Below are positions 17,685 to 26,766 of a stretch of 64,000 nt of DNA, piece after piece. The stretch spans positions 620,001 through 684,000 of the forward strand of contig NZ_FQYO01000001.1 in the NCBI RefSeq assembly GCF_900141735.1, read 5' to 3'. The DNA is from Wenxinia saemankumensis. GTDB taxonomy: Bacteria; Pseudomonadota; Alphaproteobacteria; Rhodobacterales; Rhodobacteraceae. The notes under the pieces are model-generated. The model was not told the DNA's origin. It worked only from the letters and a program-made list of their open reading frames with translations, and searched no databases. Numbering within the stretch: position 1 is the stretch's first letter; the number at the start of each line of letters is the position of its first letter. The position numbers and the translations under genes were made by a program.

Positions 17685-18709
17685 GAATCCTCGAAGACGC
17701 CGGGAATGGACCGGGGGCCGTCCGTCATCCAGGACGGCACCGGCAGGTTCCGCCCGCGCAGGAAGTCCGGATTGTAGAGCTTCGACTGGTAGCGCGTGCC
17801 GTAATCGCACAGGATCGTCACGATCGTGTGGCCCGGACCCATCTCCTTCGCCATGCGCATCGCGCCCGCGACGTTCACGCCCGACGATCCGCCGAGGCAG
17901 AGCCCCTCCTCGCTCAGGAGGTCGAAGCAGATCGGCAGTGCCTCGGCATCGGGAATGCGCCACGCGAAATCGGGGGTGAACCCCTCGAGATTGGCGGTGA
18001 TGCGCCCCTGCCCGATCCCTTCCGTGATGGAATCGCCCGGGTTCTCCTGTCCGGTATAGATCTGGAACAGGCCCGCCCCCTCGGGATCGGCGAGCCCGAT
18101 CTTCACGCCCTTCGGCTGCAGCACCTCGGCCACGCCCGCCAGCGTGCCGCCCGAGCCGACGGCGCAGACGAAGCCGTCGACCTTGCCGTCGGTCTGGGTC
18201 CAGACCTCCGGTCCCGTCGTCTCGACATGGGCCTGCCGATTGGCCGTGTTGTCGAACTGGTTCGCCCAGATCACCCCCGCCGGGCTGTCCTTGGCCAGCT
18301 CCTCGGCGAGACGGCCGGAATAGCGGACGTAGTTGTTCGGGTTCTTGTAGGGCGCGGCGGGCACCTGGACGAGCTCGGCCCCGGCGAGGCGGAGCATGTC
18401 CTTCTTCTCCTCGCTCTGCGTCTCGGGGATGACGATCACGGTGCGAAAGCCCATCGACGCCCCGACGAGGGCGAGGCCGATGCCGGTATTGCCGGCCGTG
18501 CCTTCGACGATCGTCCCGCCCGGCTTCAGCTCGCCCCGCGCGATCGCATCCTTGATGATGTAGAGCGCGGCGCGGTCCTTGACCGACTGACCGGGGTTCA
18601 GGAACTCGGCCTTGCCGAGGATGGTGCAGCCCGTCTCTTCCGACGCGCGGCGCAGCTTGATCAGCGGCGTGTTCCCGATGGCGTCCGCCAGATTCGTCCT
18701 GAAGTCCAT
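17681..18709 (-). CDS. cysK: cysteine synthase A
   Basis: A 342-residue PLP enzyme that makes L-cysteine from O-acetylserine and sulfide. The PLP lysine lies in NPGQSVKDRAA near residue 45; the phosphate-binding loop GTAGNTGIGLAL and the C-terminal GGSSGVNVAGA are present. Start taken at the ATG encoding MDFRTNLADAIGNTPL. The slightly long C terminus (~340 versus ~310 residues) and loop segments such as KNPNNYVRYSGR are typical of the alphaproteobacterial CysK subgroup. It is upstream of and coupled to the mechanosensitive channel, with no obvious functional link. Confidence 0.93.
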   Translation of the reverse strand: MDFRTNLADAIGNTPLIKLRRASEETGCTILGKAEFLNPGQSVKDRAALYIIKDAIARGELKPGGTIVEGTAGNTGIGLALVGASMGFRTVIVIPETQSEEKKDMLRLAGAELVQVPAAPYKNPNNYVRYSGRLAEELAKDSPAGVIWANQFDNTANRQAHVETTGPEVWTQTDGKVDGFVCAVGSGGTLAGVAEVLQPKGVKIGLADPEGAGLFQIYTGQENPGDSITEGIGQGRITANLEGFTPDFAWRIPDAEALPICFDLLSEEGLCLGGSSGVNVAGAMRMAKEMGPGHTIVTILCDYGTRYQSKLYNPDFLRGRNLPVPSWMTDGPRSIPGVFEDS

Positions 18710-18787
18710 GGATCCGTCCCTTCGCCGCAACGCGCCTCTTCGCAATGTCCTATGGCCCGCCCCCGCGGGGTTCAAGGAGAGGCGGCC

Positions 18788-19906
18788 TCACGACCCCGCG
18801 GGAGCGGCCCTCAGCCGGTGGCGGTTCCGCTCGAGCCAGAGCAGCATCGCGATCAGCGGGCCGGCCGAGATCTCGCCGGTATCGACGAGATCGAGGGCCC
18901 GGGCCAGCGGGATCACGTGGGCGCGCAGATCCTCGGCCTCGCTGTCGAGACCGCCCAGATGCCCGTCATGCGCCGAAAGGTCGGCGGTCGCCGCGAAGGC
19001 GTGGAAGTAGTCGGTCGAGGATCCGGGCGACGGGTAGAAGGCGAACATGCGCGTCAGCCGGATGCCGGTCAGGCCCGCCTCCTCCGCCGTCTCGCGCAGG
19101 GCGGCGGCCTCGACGCTCTCGCCGGCATCGACGATTCCGGCCACGGGCTCCAGCGTCCAGGGGTTGGACGCGCCGCGGAGGAAGGGGCCGACGCGCATCT
19201 GCTCGATCAGCAGCACGCGGTCGGTCGCGGGATCCCAGGGCAGGACGAGCGCGGCGTCGACCCCGACCAGCACCTCGCGCGAGAGGACCGGGCTGGTCCC
19301 GCCGGAGAAGGTGCGGTGCCGCAGGTCCAGCCGGGCGAGGCGGAAGAAGCCGCCCGCCAGCTCGGGCGGCCCCCCGGGGACGACCGCGTCCGGGGCGGGA
19401 TCGGTCCGCAGCTCGGCAGGCGCGGCTTCGGCCGAAGCCGCGAGCCGCGCGGCCGCGCGGGCCCGCACCATGTGCCAGTTCCGCGCCAGCGCCTCGGCCG
19501 GCATGGCGCATACGCTGATGTCGAACTCCTTCGCGGCCTCGCGGCTCAGCGGCCCGTCCGCCGCCTCCCATGTCGCCAGGTCCCAGGGGGGCGCGTCATC
19601 GGGCGGCGGTGCGGGCGGCAGATAGACCTGCGCCGACACGACCTCGCCATCGACCCGCGCGGGCCGTTCGGCCCGCACGTAGCCGAAGGGCACCTCGTAG
19701 GCGTCGAGCCGGGCCAGCACCTCGCCGCCGGCCTCGACCAGCAGCCCCTCGACCCCGGACCCGCCTTCCGCCAGCAGCGGCAGATGCTCCGCCCCCGTGC
19801 GGACCTCGTGACCGGGCAGGATTGCAGCGCGGCCGTCCAGAGGGCGACCGGCGACGCGGGCGCGCAGAACGGGATCCCGCAGCGTGCCGTAGAGAAAGAG
19901 CAGCAA
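18788..19906 (-). CDS. gamma-glutamylcyclotransferase-like domain fused to NUDIX hydrolase
   Basis: A two-domain protein of about 372 residues. The N-terminal half begins LLFLYGTLRDPVL, the signature of the gamma-glutamylcyclotransferase (AIG2-like) fold. The C-terminal half carries a full NUDIX box (GIVDAGESVEAAALRETAEEAGL split over ~258-281) and resembles ADP-ribose/ADP-sugar pyrophosphatases. No ATG is available after the trgA stop; the best start is a TTG at 19906, 8 nt after that stop, so start confidence is moderate. The natural substrates are unknown; sugar-nucleotide or ADP-ribose clearance is the family expectation. Confidence 0.82.
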   Translation of the reverse strand: MLLFLYGTLRDPVLRARVAGRPLDGRAAILPGHEVRTGAEHLPLLAEGGSGVEGLLVEAGGEVLARLDAYEVPFGYVRAERPARVDGEVVSAQVYLPPAPPPDDAPPWDLATWEAADGPLSREAAKEFDISVCAMPAEALARNWHMVRARAAARLAASAEAAPAELRTDPAPDAVVPGGPPELAGGFFRLARLDLRHRTFSGGTSPVLSREVLVGVDAALVLPWDPATDRVLLIEQMRVGPFLRGASNPWTLEPVAGIVDAGESVEAAALRETAEEAGLTGIRLTRMFAFYPSPGSSTDYFHAFAATADLSAHDGHLGGLDSEAEDLRAHVIPLARALDLVDTGEISAGPLIAMLLWLERNRHRLRAAPAGS

Positions 19907-19914
19907 GTGGGCCC

Positions 19915-20355
19915 CTAGCGGTAGTTCCGACCGAAATATTCCGTGACGAGCGCGGCCAGGATGCTCCCGACGAAGAGCAGGACGACCGTGTCGGCGACCA
20001 GGACCCGCGTCCCGAGATCGATCATCTCGCCCACCATCGCGACCAGCGCCTCGACCGGGCCATCGTAATACTTGCGGAAGGCGTTCGCCAGCATCTCGTC
20101 GAAGCCGTGGACCAGAAGCATCCAGAACAGGAAGACGGACAGCCCCGTCACCCCCAATCCGAAGGCGGGGATGTAGCCGCGTCCGGCCCGGCTGCCGACG
20201 GTCACCCACCCCGCGATCGCGGCCGCCCCTAGGTTCACCGCGAGAAAGTTGCGCGGCGCGGCATTCTCGGGGAAGAGCGGCAGCATCGCCTGCGTCGCGA
20301 GAAAGGCGAGGATCAGGAACGTGACGGCGCCGGAGAGGCGGGCTGCTGTGGGCAT
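19915..20355 (-). CDS. trgA: TrgA family membrane protein
   Basis: A 146-residue integral membrane protein with about four hydrophobic helices (for example TFLILAFLATQAML and LGVTGLSVFLFWMLLVHGF) and a C terminus EYFGRNYR. The pattern HGFDEMLANAFRKYYDGPVEALVAMVGEM matches the Rhodobacterales TrgA family when read in pieces; TrgA was first described with tellurite resistance in Rhodobacter. It is followed 8 nt later by the NUDIX fusion gene. A specific biochemical role is not established. Confidence 0.8.
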   Translation of the reverse strand: MPTAARLSGAVTFLILAFLATQAMLPLFPENAAPRNFLAVNLGAAAIAGWVTVGSRAGRGYIPAFGLGVTGLSVFLFWMLLVHGFDEMLANAFRKYYDGPVEALVAMVGEMIDLGTRVLVADTVVLLFVGSILAALVTEYFGRNYR

Positions 20356-20473
20356 CGGCGGACTCTTCGATGGGACGTCCGATCGCCCTGCCAGTCCATT
20401 GTGGCCGGATCGGGGCCATTCGACGCCCCCGCGGGGAATGGTTGACGATGGGCGCCTCCCTGTTGCCGCTGCG

Positions 20474-21904
20474 TCAGAAGTCGCGCTTCTCGTAGGCCTC
20501 CAACGCGCGCCTGCGCCCCTCGCCGGCGGGCACCAGCGGCTCGTCCGGGTAGGCGTCGCCCGGGTCCATCGCCCAGTGGCGGGGGATCGCGTCGAAATAG
20601 GACAGCGCGGTATCCGGCGGATCGTCCGACAGCTCGGCGATCCAGGCGCGGCGATAGGCGCCGTCCTTGTCGAACTTCTCGACCTGCGTCTCGGGGTTGA
20701 AGACGCGGAAGAACGGGGTCGCGTCCGGCCCGGACCCGGCCGACCATTGCCAGCCCATCGCGTTGTTGGCCGGATCCCAGTCGATCAGGCAGTCGGCGAA
20801 CCAGTCGCAGCCGATCCGCCAATGGGTCATGAGATGCTTCGTCAGGTAGCTGGCGACGATCATCCGGCCGCGATTGTGCATCCGGCCGGTGACGTACATC
20901 TCGCGCATGGCGGCGTCGACGAAGGTCATGCCGGTCACGCCCCGCTTCCAGTCGCGCACCTCCTTGAGCCGGGCATCCTCGTTCCAGGGGAAGGCGTCCC
21001 AGTCCTGCCGCCAGTTCGCGGTCGTCAGGCGCGGCGTGTGGAAGGCGAGATGATGGGCGAAGTCGCGCCAGACCAGCTCGCCCACCCAGGTCTCGGCGCC
21101 TTTCTTGCCCTCCTCCATCGCGCGCCGGCCGCTGTCCCAGCAGGAGCGGATCGAGATCTCTCCGTAGGTCAGGTTCTCGCTCAGGCCCGACGTGCCCTCC
21201 TGCCCCGGCAGGTCGCGGGCGGTCGCGTAATCCTGCACCCCATGCGCCATGAAGGCGCCGAGCCGGTGCGAGGCCGCGCTCTCTCCCACGGTGGCGTGCG
21301 GCTCGATCACGGCGGCGCCGCGATCCATCGCGTCGCCCATGCCCCACTCCTCGAGCTTGTCGGAGGCCGGCCAGCTCTCCGGCGCCGGCACCTTGCCCGG
21401 CGTGGGACAGGTCGAGCCGGGGTCGCGGCTGCGCACGTTCTTCCAGAAGGGGGTATAGACCTTGTAATAGCCGCCCGAGCCGGTCTCGACCGTCCAGGGC
21501 TCGAAGAGGACATGGCCGGGAAAGCTCCTGGCCTCGGTCCCGTCCTCGCGCAGGCCCGCCTTGACGCCCTCGGCGATCCGGCGCGCCTCGGCATCGTAGA
21601 GCCGGGTCCACCAGACGGCGCCGGCGCCGGTCTCCTTCACCAGCTTGCGGAGCGTCGGCAGCGCGTCCCCGCGGCGCAGGATCAGGCGCGAGCCCTTGTC
21701 CTCCAGCGCGGCGGCGAGAGAGGCGACGGACCGGGCCCAGCGCCAGCGCGGCGCGGCGCCGGCCGCGGCCACCATCTCGTCATGGACGAAGACCGGGATC
21801 ACCGGGCGCCCCGCCCCGCAGGCCTCTGCCAGGGCGGGATGGTCGGAGAGGCGCAGGTCGCGCCGCAGCCAGAGCAGGATCGGGGTCTTGTCGGGATCGG
21901 TCAT
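20474..21904 (-). CDS. phrB: deoxyribodipyrimidine photolyase (CPD photolyase)
   Basis: A 476-residue class I photolyase that uses light to split cyclobutane pyrimidine dimers. The N-terminal alpha/beta domain starts ILLWLRRDLRLSDHPAL. The FAD-binding domain shows TYGEISIRSCWD, ELVWRDFAHHLAFHTP, then MREMYVTGRMHNRGRMIVAS and the WDPANNAMGWQWSAGSG region with its conserved tryptophans. Length and motifs are normal and no break is seen. The gene stands alone, 118 bp after trgA on the same strand. Confidence 0.94.
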   Translation of the reverse strand: MTDPDKTPILLWLRRDLRLSDHPALAEACGAGRPVIPVFVHDEMVAAAGAAPRWRWARSVASLAAALEDKGSRLILRRGDALPTLRKLVKETGAGAVWWTRLYDAEARRIAEGVKAGLREDGTEARSFPGHVLFEPWTVETGSGGYYKVYTPFWKNVRSRDPGSTCPTPGKVPAPESWPASDKLEEWGMGDAMDRGAAVIEPHATVGESAASHRLGAFMAHGVQDYATARDLPGQEGTSGLSENLTYGEISIRSCWDSGRRAMEEGKKGAETWVGELVWRDFAHHLAFHTPRLTTANWRQDWDAFPWNEDARLKEVRDWKRGVTGMTFVDAAMREMYVTGRMHNRGRMIVASYLTKHLMTHWRIGCDWFADCLIDWDPANNAMGWQWSAGSGPDATPFFRVFNPETQVEKFDKDGAYRRAWIAELSDDPPDTALSYFDAIPRHWAMDPGDAYPDEPLVPAGEGRRRALEAYEKRDF

Positions 21905-22055
21905 CTGGCCTCCGGCGGTCGTGTGGCCGGCAATCTAGGGCGCACGGGGCCGGGTCCAGCCACCGGCGTCGCGCGCCCCCCTGAACCCGGGGCCCGCGAG
22001 CCGATCCTCTGCGCATCCCTCCCGGGCGCGGTGCATGTCGCGCGCCCACGCGAAA

Positions 22056-22081
22056 GGGGCCGGACCTTTCGGCCCGGCCCC
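22056..22081 (-). terminator. terminator-like hairpin after the BCCT transporter
   Basis: An 8-bp GC stem (22056-22063 with 22074-22081) and a 10-nt loop lie 25 nt beyond the transporter stop on the minus strand. The next transcribed bases are TTTCG, a short T-run. Confidence 0.6.
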
Positions 22082-22106
22082 CCTGATTCCGGCTTGCGCC
22101 CTGCGC

Positions 22107-23921
22107 CTAGCGCAGGATCGCGCGCTCGGACTGGAGCCCCTTGAAGATGGCCCAGCACATTGCGAGCAGCACCAGCGTGAAGAGCAGCCCGGTCGAGATG
22201 ACCATCGATTGCAGCGATCCCAGCCCGCCGCCGATCAGCAGGGCGATCGCGACCGCACCCTCGAAGACGCACCAGAAGACCCGCTGCGGCACCGGGGCGT
22301 CGACCTTGCCGCCCGCCGTGATCGTGTCGATCACGAGGGAGCCGCTGTCCGACGAGGTGACGAAGAACACGATCACCAGCACGATCCCGACGAAGGACGT
22401 GATCGCGGCCAGCGGCAGCGCGTCGAGCATCGAGAAGAGCTGGAGTTCCAGCGGCGCGTCCTGCGCGGCGGTATAGCCGTCGGCCACGACCTGGTTGATC
22501 GCGGTGCCGCCGAAGATCGACATCCAGAACACGCAGACGAAGCTGGGAATGATCAGCACGCAGGTGATGAACTCACGCACCGACCGGCCCCGGCTGACGC
22601 GGGCGATGAACATGCCTACGAAGGGCGACCAGGAAATCCACCACGCCCAGTAGAACGCCGTCCAGCCCTGGCTGAAGTTCACGTCCTCGCGGCCGAACGG
22701 GTTCGACAGCGCCGGCAGGTGCACCGCATAGGAAAGCAGGCTCTCGCCGAAGAACTTCAGCAGGAACACGGTCGGGCCGACGATCAGCACGAACAGCGCC
22801 AGCAGGGCGGCGAGGCCCATGTTGACCTCCGACAGCACCTTCACGCCGCCGTCGAGGCCGCGCACCACCGAGACGAGCGCCACGGCGGTGATGAGCGAGA
22901 TCAGCACGATCTCGGTCGTGGTGCCGACCGGGATCCCGAACAGCGCGTTCAGACCGGCATTGGCCTGGGTCGCGCCGAGGCCGAGCGAGGTGGCGAGGCC
23001 GAACAGCGTCGCGAAGACCGCGATGATGTCGACGATGTGCCCCGGCCAGCCCCAGATCCGGTCCCCGAGGATCGGATAGAAGGCCGAGCGGATCGTCAGC
23101 GGCAGGCCCTTGTTGTAGCTGAACAGCGCCAGCGCGAGGGCCACGACCCCGTAGACCGCCCAGGGATGCAGCGCCCAGTGGAAGATGGTCGCCGCCATGC
23201 CCAGTTCGATCGCCGCCCGCTCGTTTGCCGTCGCCCCGCCGAGCGGGGACCAGTCGCTGCGGCCCTCGGAGGGTCCGAACAATGCGCGCGCATCGCCCTG
23301 CACCGCCTCGTCGAGCTGCGCCGTCAGGGCGCCTGCATTCGGCGCCGTCAACCCGTTCACGTTGTCCCATTGGGCCCGGCTCTCGAAGCCCGGGGGAACC
23401 TCGTCCTCGCCGACCTCCGGGCCGGTATAGACGACCGAATAGCCGGGGCCGGTCGTGGCGGTGGAGAAGTGGGTCAGCGGTTCGGACACGCCGTAGAACA
23501 TCAGGCCGATGCCCATCCCGGCGGCGAAGAGCATCGCGAACCAGCCGGTATAGGTGTAGTCCGGCGTCGCGTCCTGCCCGCCGAGGCGGATCTTGCCGTA
23601 GGGCGAGACGACGAGGAACAGGGCGAAGATCACCACGATGTCGGCCGCGCCGATCAGGAACCAGTCGAATGTCGTCGTGGTGAAGGCGAACATCGACGCG
23701 AAGAAGCTCGCCGCCTGGTCCGGCAGGGCCAGCGTGTAGAACACGAAGAGCACGATCGCGATGCCCGAGATCACGAAGACCGGGTTATGGATGTCAAAGG
23801 CGAACCGGCCGAGCGATCCGTCGATGTTCTGCTGGCCGATCTCGTAATCCGTCTCGATCAGGCCGGCCCGTCCGTCCGGCTCCGGGATCCCCGGCGAGGT
23901 TTCCTGTGTCTGGTCGGTCAT
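22107..23921 (-). CDS. BCCT family betaine/choline/carnitine transporter
   Basis: A 604-residue secondary transporter with about twelve membrane helices. The glycine-rich motif AAGMGIGLMFYGVSEPL and the BCCT signature WAWWISWSPFVGMFIARVSRG are clear. The family imports quaternary ammonium compounds such as glycine betaine or choline using Na+ or H+ symport. Residues ~1-45 form a charged cytoplasmic start, and an extra loop follows transmembrane helix 4. GGAGGG precedes the ATG at 23921. Glycine betaine is the likeliest substrate given sarcosine oxidase and a homocysteine methyltransferase elsewhere in the window, but choline or DMSP are equally possible for this family. Confidence 0.9.
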   Translation of the reverse strand: MTDQTQETSPGIPEPDGRAGLIETDYEIGQQNIDGSLGRFAFDIHNPVFVISGIAIVLFVFYTLALPDQAASFFASMFAFTTTTFDWFLIGAADIVVIFALFLVVSPYGKIRLGGQDATPDYTYTGWFAMLFAAGMGIGLMFYGVSEPLTHFSTATTGPGYSVVYTGPEVGEDEVPPGFESRAQWDNVNGLTAPNAGALTAQLDEAVQGDARALFGPSEGRSDWSPLGGATANERAAIELGMAATIFHWALHPWAVYGVVALALALFSYNKGLPLTIRSAFYPILGDRIWGWPGHIVDIIAVFATLFGLATSLGLGATQANAGLNALFGIPVGTTTEIVLISLITAVALVSVVRGLDGGVKVLSEVNMGLAALLALFVLIVGPTVFLLKFFGESLLSYAVHLPALSNPFGREDVNFSQGWTAFYWAWWISWSPFVGMFIARVSRGRSVREFITCVLIIPSFVCVFWMSIFGGTAINQVVADGYTAAQDAPLELQLFSMLDALPLAAITSFVGIVLVIVFFVTSSDSGSLVIDTITAGGKVDAPVPQRVFWCVFEGAVAIALLIGGGLGSLQSMVISTGLLFTLVLLAMCWAIFKGLQSERAILR

Positions 23922-24241
23922 CGTCCCTCCGTTCTTCTTCTTCGGGTCGCCGGCCAGGTTGGGGTCGGGCCGGCTTCTGGTCCGCGGACAGCTTGCCGCA
24001 GGGTGAGCCTCGCAACCTCACGCCCGTGGGCGGGAACCGCGGGCGGCACTGGATGCGCCGAAAGCGACGCATTCCGGCCAGATATCGCACATGCGCCTGA
24101 GGACAAGCGGATTTCCGCCGGACGCGGCGCGGCGGCCGCTGCCGCCTCGCGCAAGCGTGACCCGCGCGGCGTTGCCCGCGGGCCCTCCCGACCGCAGGGT
24201 CGTGCCGTCGCAGGAAACCGTCGCCCGAACAGGCCCGCCCG
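23922..24241. other. divergent intergenic region, transporter / small secreted protein
   Basis: About 320 bp with no convincing gene. It must contain the BCCT promoter on the minus strand. No clear inverted repeat, riboswitch or canonical -35/-10 pair was found by eye. Confidence 0.4.
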
Positions 24242-24601
24242 ATGTCGCCCCGTGCCCTCCTCGCCCTTCTGCTCGCCGTCGCGGTGCTGCCGTGGGGCAC
24301 GGCCGTGCGCGCGCATCAGGCGGCGGACCTGGCGGCCCTGCAGGCCGCCCGGGTGGTGATCGCGGTCGAGGCGGCGACCGGTCCGGCGCTGGCGCCCGCG
24401 CCGGCCAGCGTCTCGCGGGCGCTGCCCTGCCGCGGCCCGGCACTGCCCGGCCAGGTCTGTCATCCCGACCACGCCGTCCTGCCCGAGGCGGCCCATAGGC
24501 CCGCCTCGCCGGGAACGCGGCTCTCGCTGCAGGCCGGCCGGTCCTGGGCCGACGGGCGCGCCCCGCCGGGCCCGCGCCGCCCGCCCCGTCTTCCGGCCTG
24601 A
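24242..24601 (+). CDS. small secreted protein of unknown function
   Basis: A 119-residue protein with a clear signal peptide (SPRALLALLLAVAVLPWGTAVRA, cleavage around residue 23). The mature part has an Ala/Val-rich helix, then RALPCRGPALPGQVCHP with two cysteines, and a Pro/Arg-rich end. No family recognised. The start codon has only a weak ribosome-binding site. The gene precedes the L,D-transpeptidase by 58 bp on the same strand. The signal peptide is the main evidence that it is real. Confidence 0.55.
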   Translation: MSPRALLALLLAVAVLPWGTAVRAHQAADLAALQAARVVIAVEAATGPALAPAPASVSRALPCRGPALPGQVCHPDHAVLPEAAHRPASPGTRLSLQAGRSWADGRAPPGPRRPPRLPA

Positions 24602-24659
24602 GACCCCGCGACCGCCCCGACCGGGCGGCCCCCCTTCTCATGCCCTGGAGGACGATCCG

Positions 24660-25400
24660 ATGATGATCCGTCGCCGATTCCTCGCCGCGCTGGCCGCGGC
24701 CCCGCTCGCCGCCTGTGCCCGGCCCGCCGCCGAGATGGCCTTCGCCCCCGTGACGCCGGCGCCCGCCCCCGCCCTGCGCCCGACCGACCCCGCCCCCGCG
24801 GTGCCGGACGCGCCGCCCCTGCCCGCCCGCTACGGCGCGATCCCGGACGAGCCCTTCCCCGTCCCCGCCGTGCCGGAGGGGGTGGTCGATCCGCGCCTCT
24901 GGCGGCAGGAGGTCGAGACGCCCGATCCGACGCTCGCGGCCGGCAGCATCCTCGTCGATCCCGATCGCGGCTACCTGTTCCTGATCGAGCCCGGCGGACG
25001 CGCCCTGCGCTACGGTGTCGGCGTGGGCGGGGCGGGCTTCGCCTGGAACGGCGATGCGCGCGTGCAGTTCACCCGGGCCTGGCCGACCTGGCGCGTGCCC
25101 GACGAGATGATCGCCCGCCGCCCCGAGCTGGAGCCCTACAGCGTCGCCAATGGCGGCATGCCGCCCGGCCCCGACAACCCGCTCGGCGCGCGGGCGCTCT
25201 ATCTCTTCCAGAACGGCGAGGATACGCTCTACCGCATCCACGGCGCCTGCGAGCCGCAATATCTGGGCCGTGCCGTCTCGTCGGGCTGCATCCGGATGCT
25301 CGATCAGGACGTGATCGACCTCGAGGAGCGCACGCCCCACGGCGCCACGGTGCGCGTCCTGCCCTCGCTGGCGGAGGGGCGGCTCGGCGCGCTCTACTGA
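24660..25400 (+). CDS. L,D-transpeptidase (YkuD domain) lipoprotein
   Basis: A 246-residue protein with a lipoprotein-like start (arginines, then LAALAAAPLAAC, lipobox Cys near residue 20). A Pro/Ala-rich linker follows, then a YkuD catalytic domain at about 90-240. The active-site signature is present: His194 in HGACEPQYLGR and Cys210 in SSGCIRM. Such enzymes form 3-3 peptidoglycan cross-links or attach proteins to the wall in the periplasm. Two adjacent ATG codons compete for the start. In-frame catalytic residues are intact. Confidence 0.9.
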   Translation: MMIRRRFLAALAAAPLAACARPAAEMAFAPVTPAPAPALRPTDPAPAVPDAPPLPARYGAIPDEPFPVPAVPEGVVDPRLWRQEVETPDPTLAAGSILVDPDRGYLFLIEPGGRALRYGVGVGGAGFAWNGDARVQFTRAWPTWRVPDEMIARRPELEPYSVANGGMPPGPDNPLGARALYLFQNGEDTLYRIHGACEPQYLGRAVSSGCIRMLDQDVIDLEERTPHGATVRVLPSLAEGRLGALY

Positions 25401-25491
25401 CGCCCCGTCCCGGAACGGGGCGCGCGGCGGCTTAATCCGGCCCGAATCCTCCGCTAGCCTGCGGCGGAGGACCGACCGCCGAGAGCCCGCC

Positions 25492-26766
25492 ATGACGACA
25501 GATCCCGCCCCGTTCCGGCGCAAGGTGTTCTACATCCCCGGCTACGACCCGATCCATCCGCGCCGCTACCGCGAGCTCTACCGCAAGGAAGGCGCCGCGC
25601 AGGCCGCCCTGTCGGGCTACGGGATCGCTCTGGCGCCCAAGGCGCCGGGCAGCGGGGCCTATGGCTGGCACGTCACCGGCCGGATGGAGGGGCGAAGCTG
25701 CGAGACCGATGTCGAGGTGCTGGTCTGGTCCGACATCGTCCGCGGCTCGATGCCGGGCTCCATCCCCGCGACCTACGCGCAGCTCGTCCGCACCGCCTGG
25801 ACCTACATCTCGACCGGTGCGCTGCGGCGGCTGATGTGGCTGCGCAAGGGGCCGGTGATCGCCGCGCTCTATCCGGTGGGGGCGCTGCTGCTGCAACTGG
25901 CGCTGGCCTGCGCCGCCGGGGCCGCCGCCTGGTGGGCGCTGACCGCGGCCGTGGCGGCGGCGTTCGCCCTCGCCGGACTGGCCGGACCGGCCGGCGGCCC
26001 GGTTCCCGCGCTGGCCGGCCTCGCCGCGGGCGCGGCGCTCGCCGCTCTGGTCCTGCGCTGGTTCAAGCGCCGGGACGGACGGTTCTACGCCTATTACCTG
26101 ATGCACGACTACGCCTTCTCCGCCCGCTGGCGGGGGGCGAACCCGCCCGCGCTCGAGGCGCGGATGGACGCGTTCGGCGCGCAGGTCGCGGCGGCGCTGG
26201 GCGAGGCCTACGACGAGGTGCTGGTCGTCGGCCATTCCTCGGGCGCGCATCTGGGCATCTCGGTCCTCGCCGACCTGATCCGGGCGGGCCGCGTGCCCGC
26301 CAACGGGCCGGCCCTGTCCTTCCTCTCGCTGGGACAGGTGGTGCCGATGATGTCCTTCCTGCCGGACGCGCATCGCCTGCGGGCCGACCTCGCCTTCCTC
26401 TCCATGCGCGCCGAACTCGCCTGGATCGACGTGACCGCGCCCGGCGACGGCTGCGCCTTTGCGCTCTGCGATCCCGTCGCGGTGTCGGGCGTGCAGCCCG
26501 CAGGCGCGCGCTGGCCGCGCGTCTACTCGGCCGCCTTCACGCAGACCCTGCGGCCCGAGACCTGGAAGGCGCTGCGCTGGCGCTTCTTCCGGCTGCATTT
26601 CCAGTATCTCTGCGCCTTCGACGCGCTGCCGGGCAGCCCGTCCGATTACGACTATTTCCGCGTCACGGCCGGGCCGCGCACCCTGGCCGAACGGTTCGAG
26701 GGCCGCCCGCAGAGCGTCAGCCGCATCGACGTGCCCGCGTCCAAATACACCTCCGTCGCCGCGTGA
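25492..26766 (+). CDS. membrane-anchored alpha/beta hydrolase-like protein
   Basis: A 424-residue protein. It starts with a conserved-looking KVFYIPGYDPIHPRRYRELY. Three or so hydrophobic stretches at residues ~120-185 (for example ALLLQLALACAAGAAAWWAL) form a membrane insert. The nucleophile-elbow motif VVGHSSGAH is near residue 245, pointing to an alpha/beta-hydrolase (lipase/esterase-like). A C-terminal His/Asp partner could not be pinned down. Its stop overlaps the P450 GTG start (GTGA, 26763-26766), so the two are translationally coupled, and a lipid-like shared substrate is an inference. Exact function unknown. Confidence 0.72.
   Translation: MTTDPAPFRRKVFYIPGYDPIHPRRYRELYRKEGAAQAALSGYGIALAPKAPGSGAYGWHVTGRMEGRSCETDVEVLVWSDIVRGSMPGSIPATYAQLVRTAWTYISTGALRRLMWLRKGPVIAALYPVGALLLQLALACAAGAAAWWALTAAVAAAFALAGLAGPAGGPVPALAGLAAGAALAALVLRWFKRRDGRFYAYYLMHDYAFSARWRGANPPALEARMDAFGAQVAAALGEAYDEVLVVGHSSGAHLGISVLADLIRAGRVPANGPALSFLSLGQVVPMMSFLPDAHRLRADLAFLSMRAELAWIDVTAPGDGCAFALCDPVAVSGVQPAGARWPRVYSAAFTQTLRPETWKALRWRFFRLHFQYLCAFDALPGSPSDYDYFRVTAGPRTLAERFEGRPQSVSRIDVPASKYTSVAA

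Noticed and set aside
14850-17777. A 975-residue plus-strand frame opposite the mechanosensitive channel.
   Set aside because: Composition is Arg/Asp/Gln/Gly repeats with no domain; the minus-strand MscS channel is clear.
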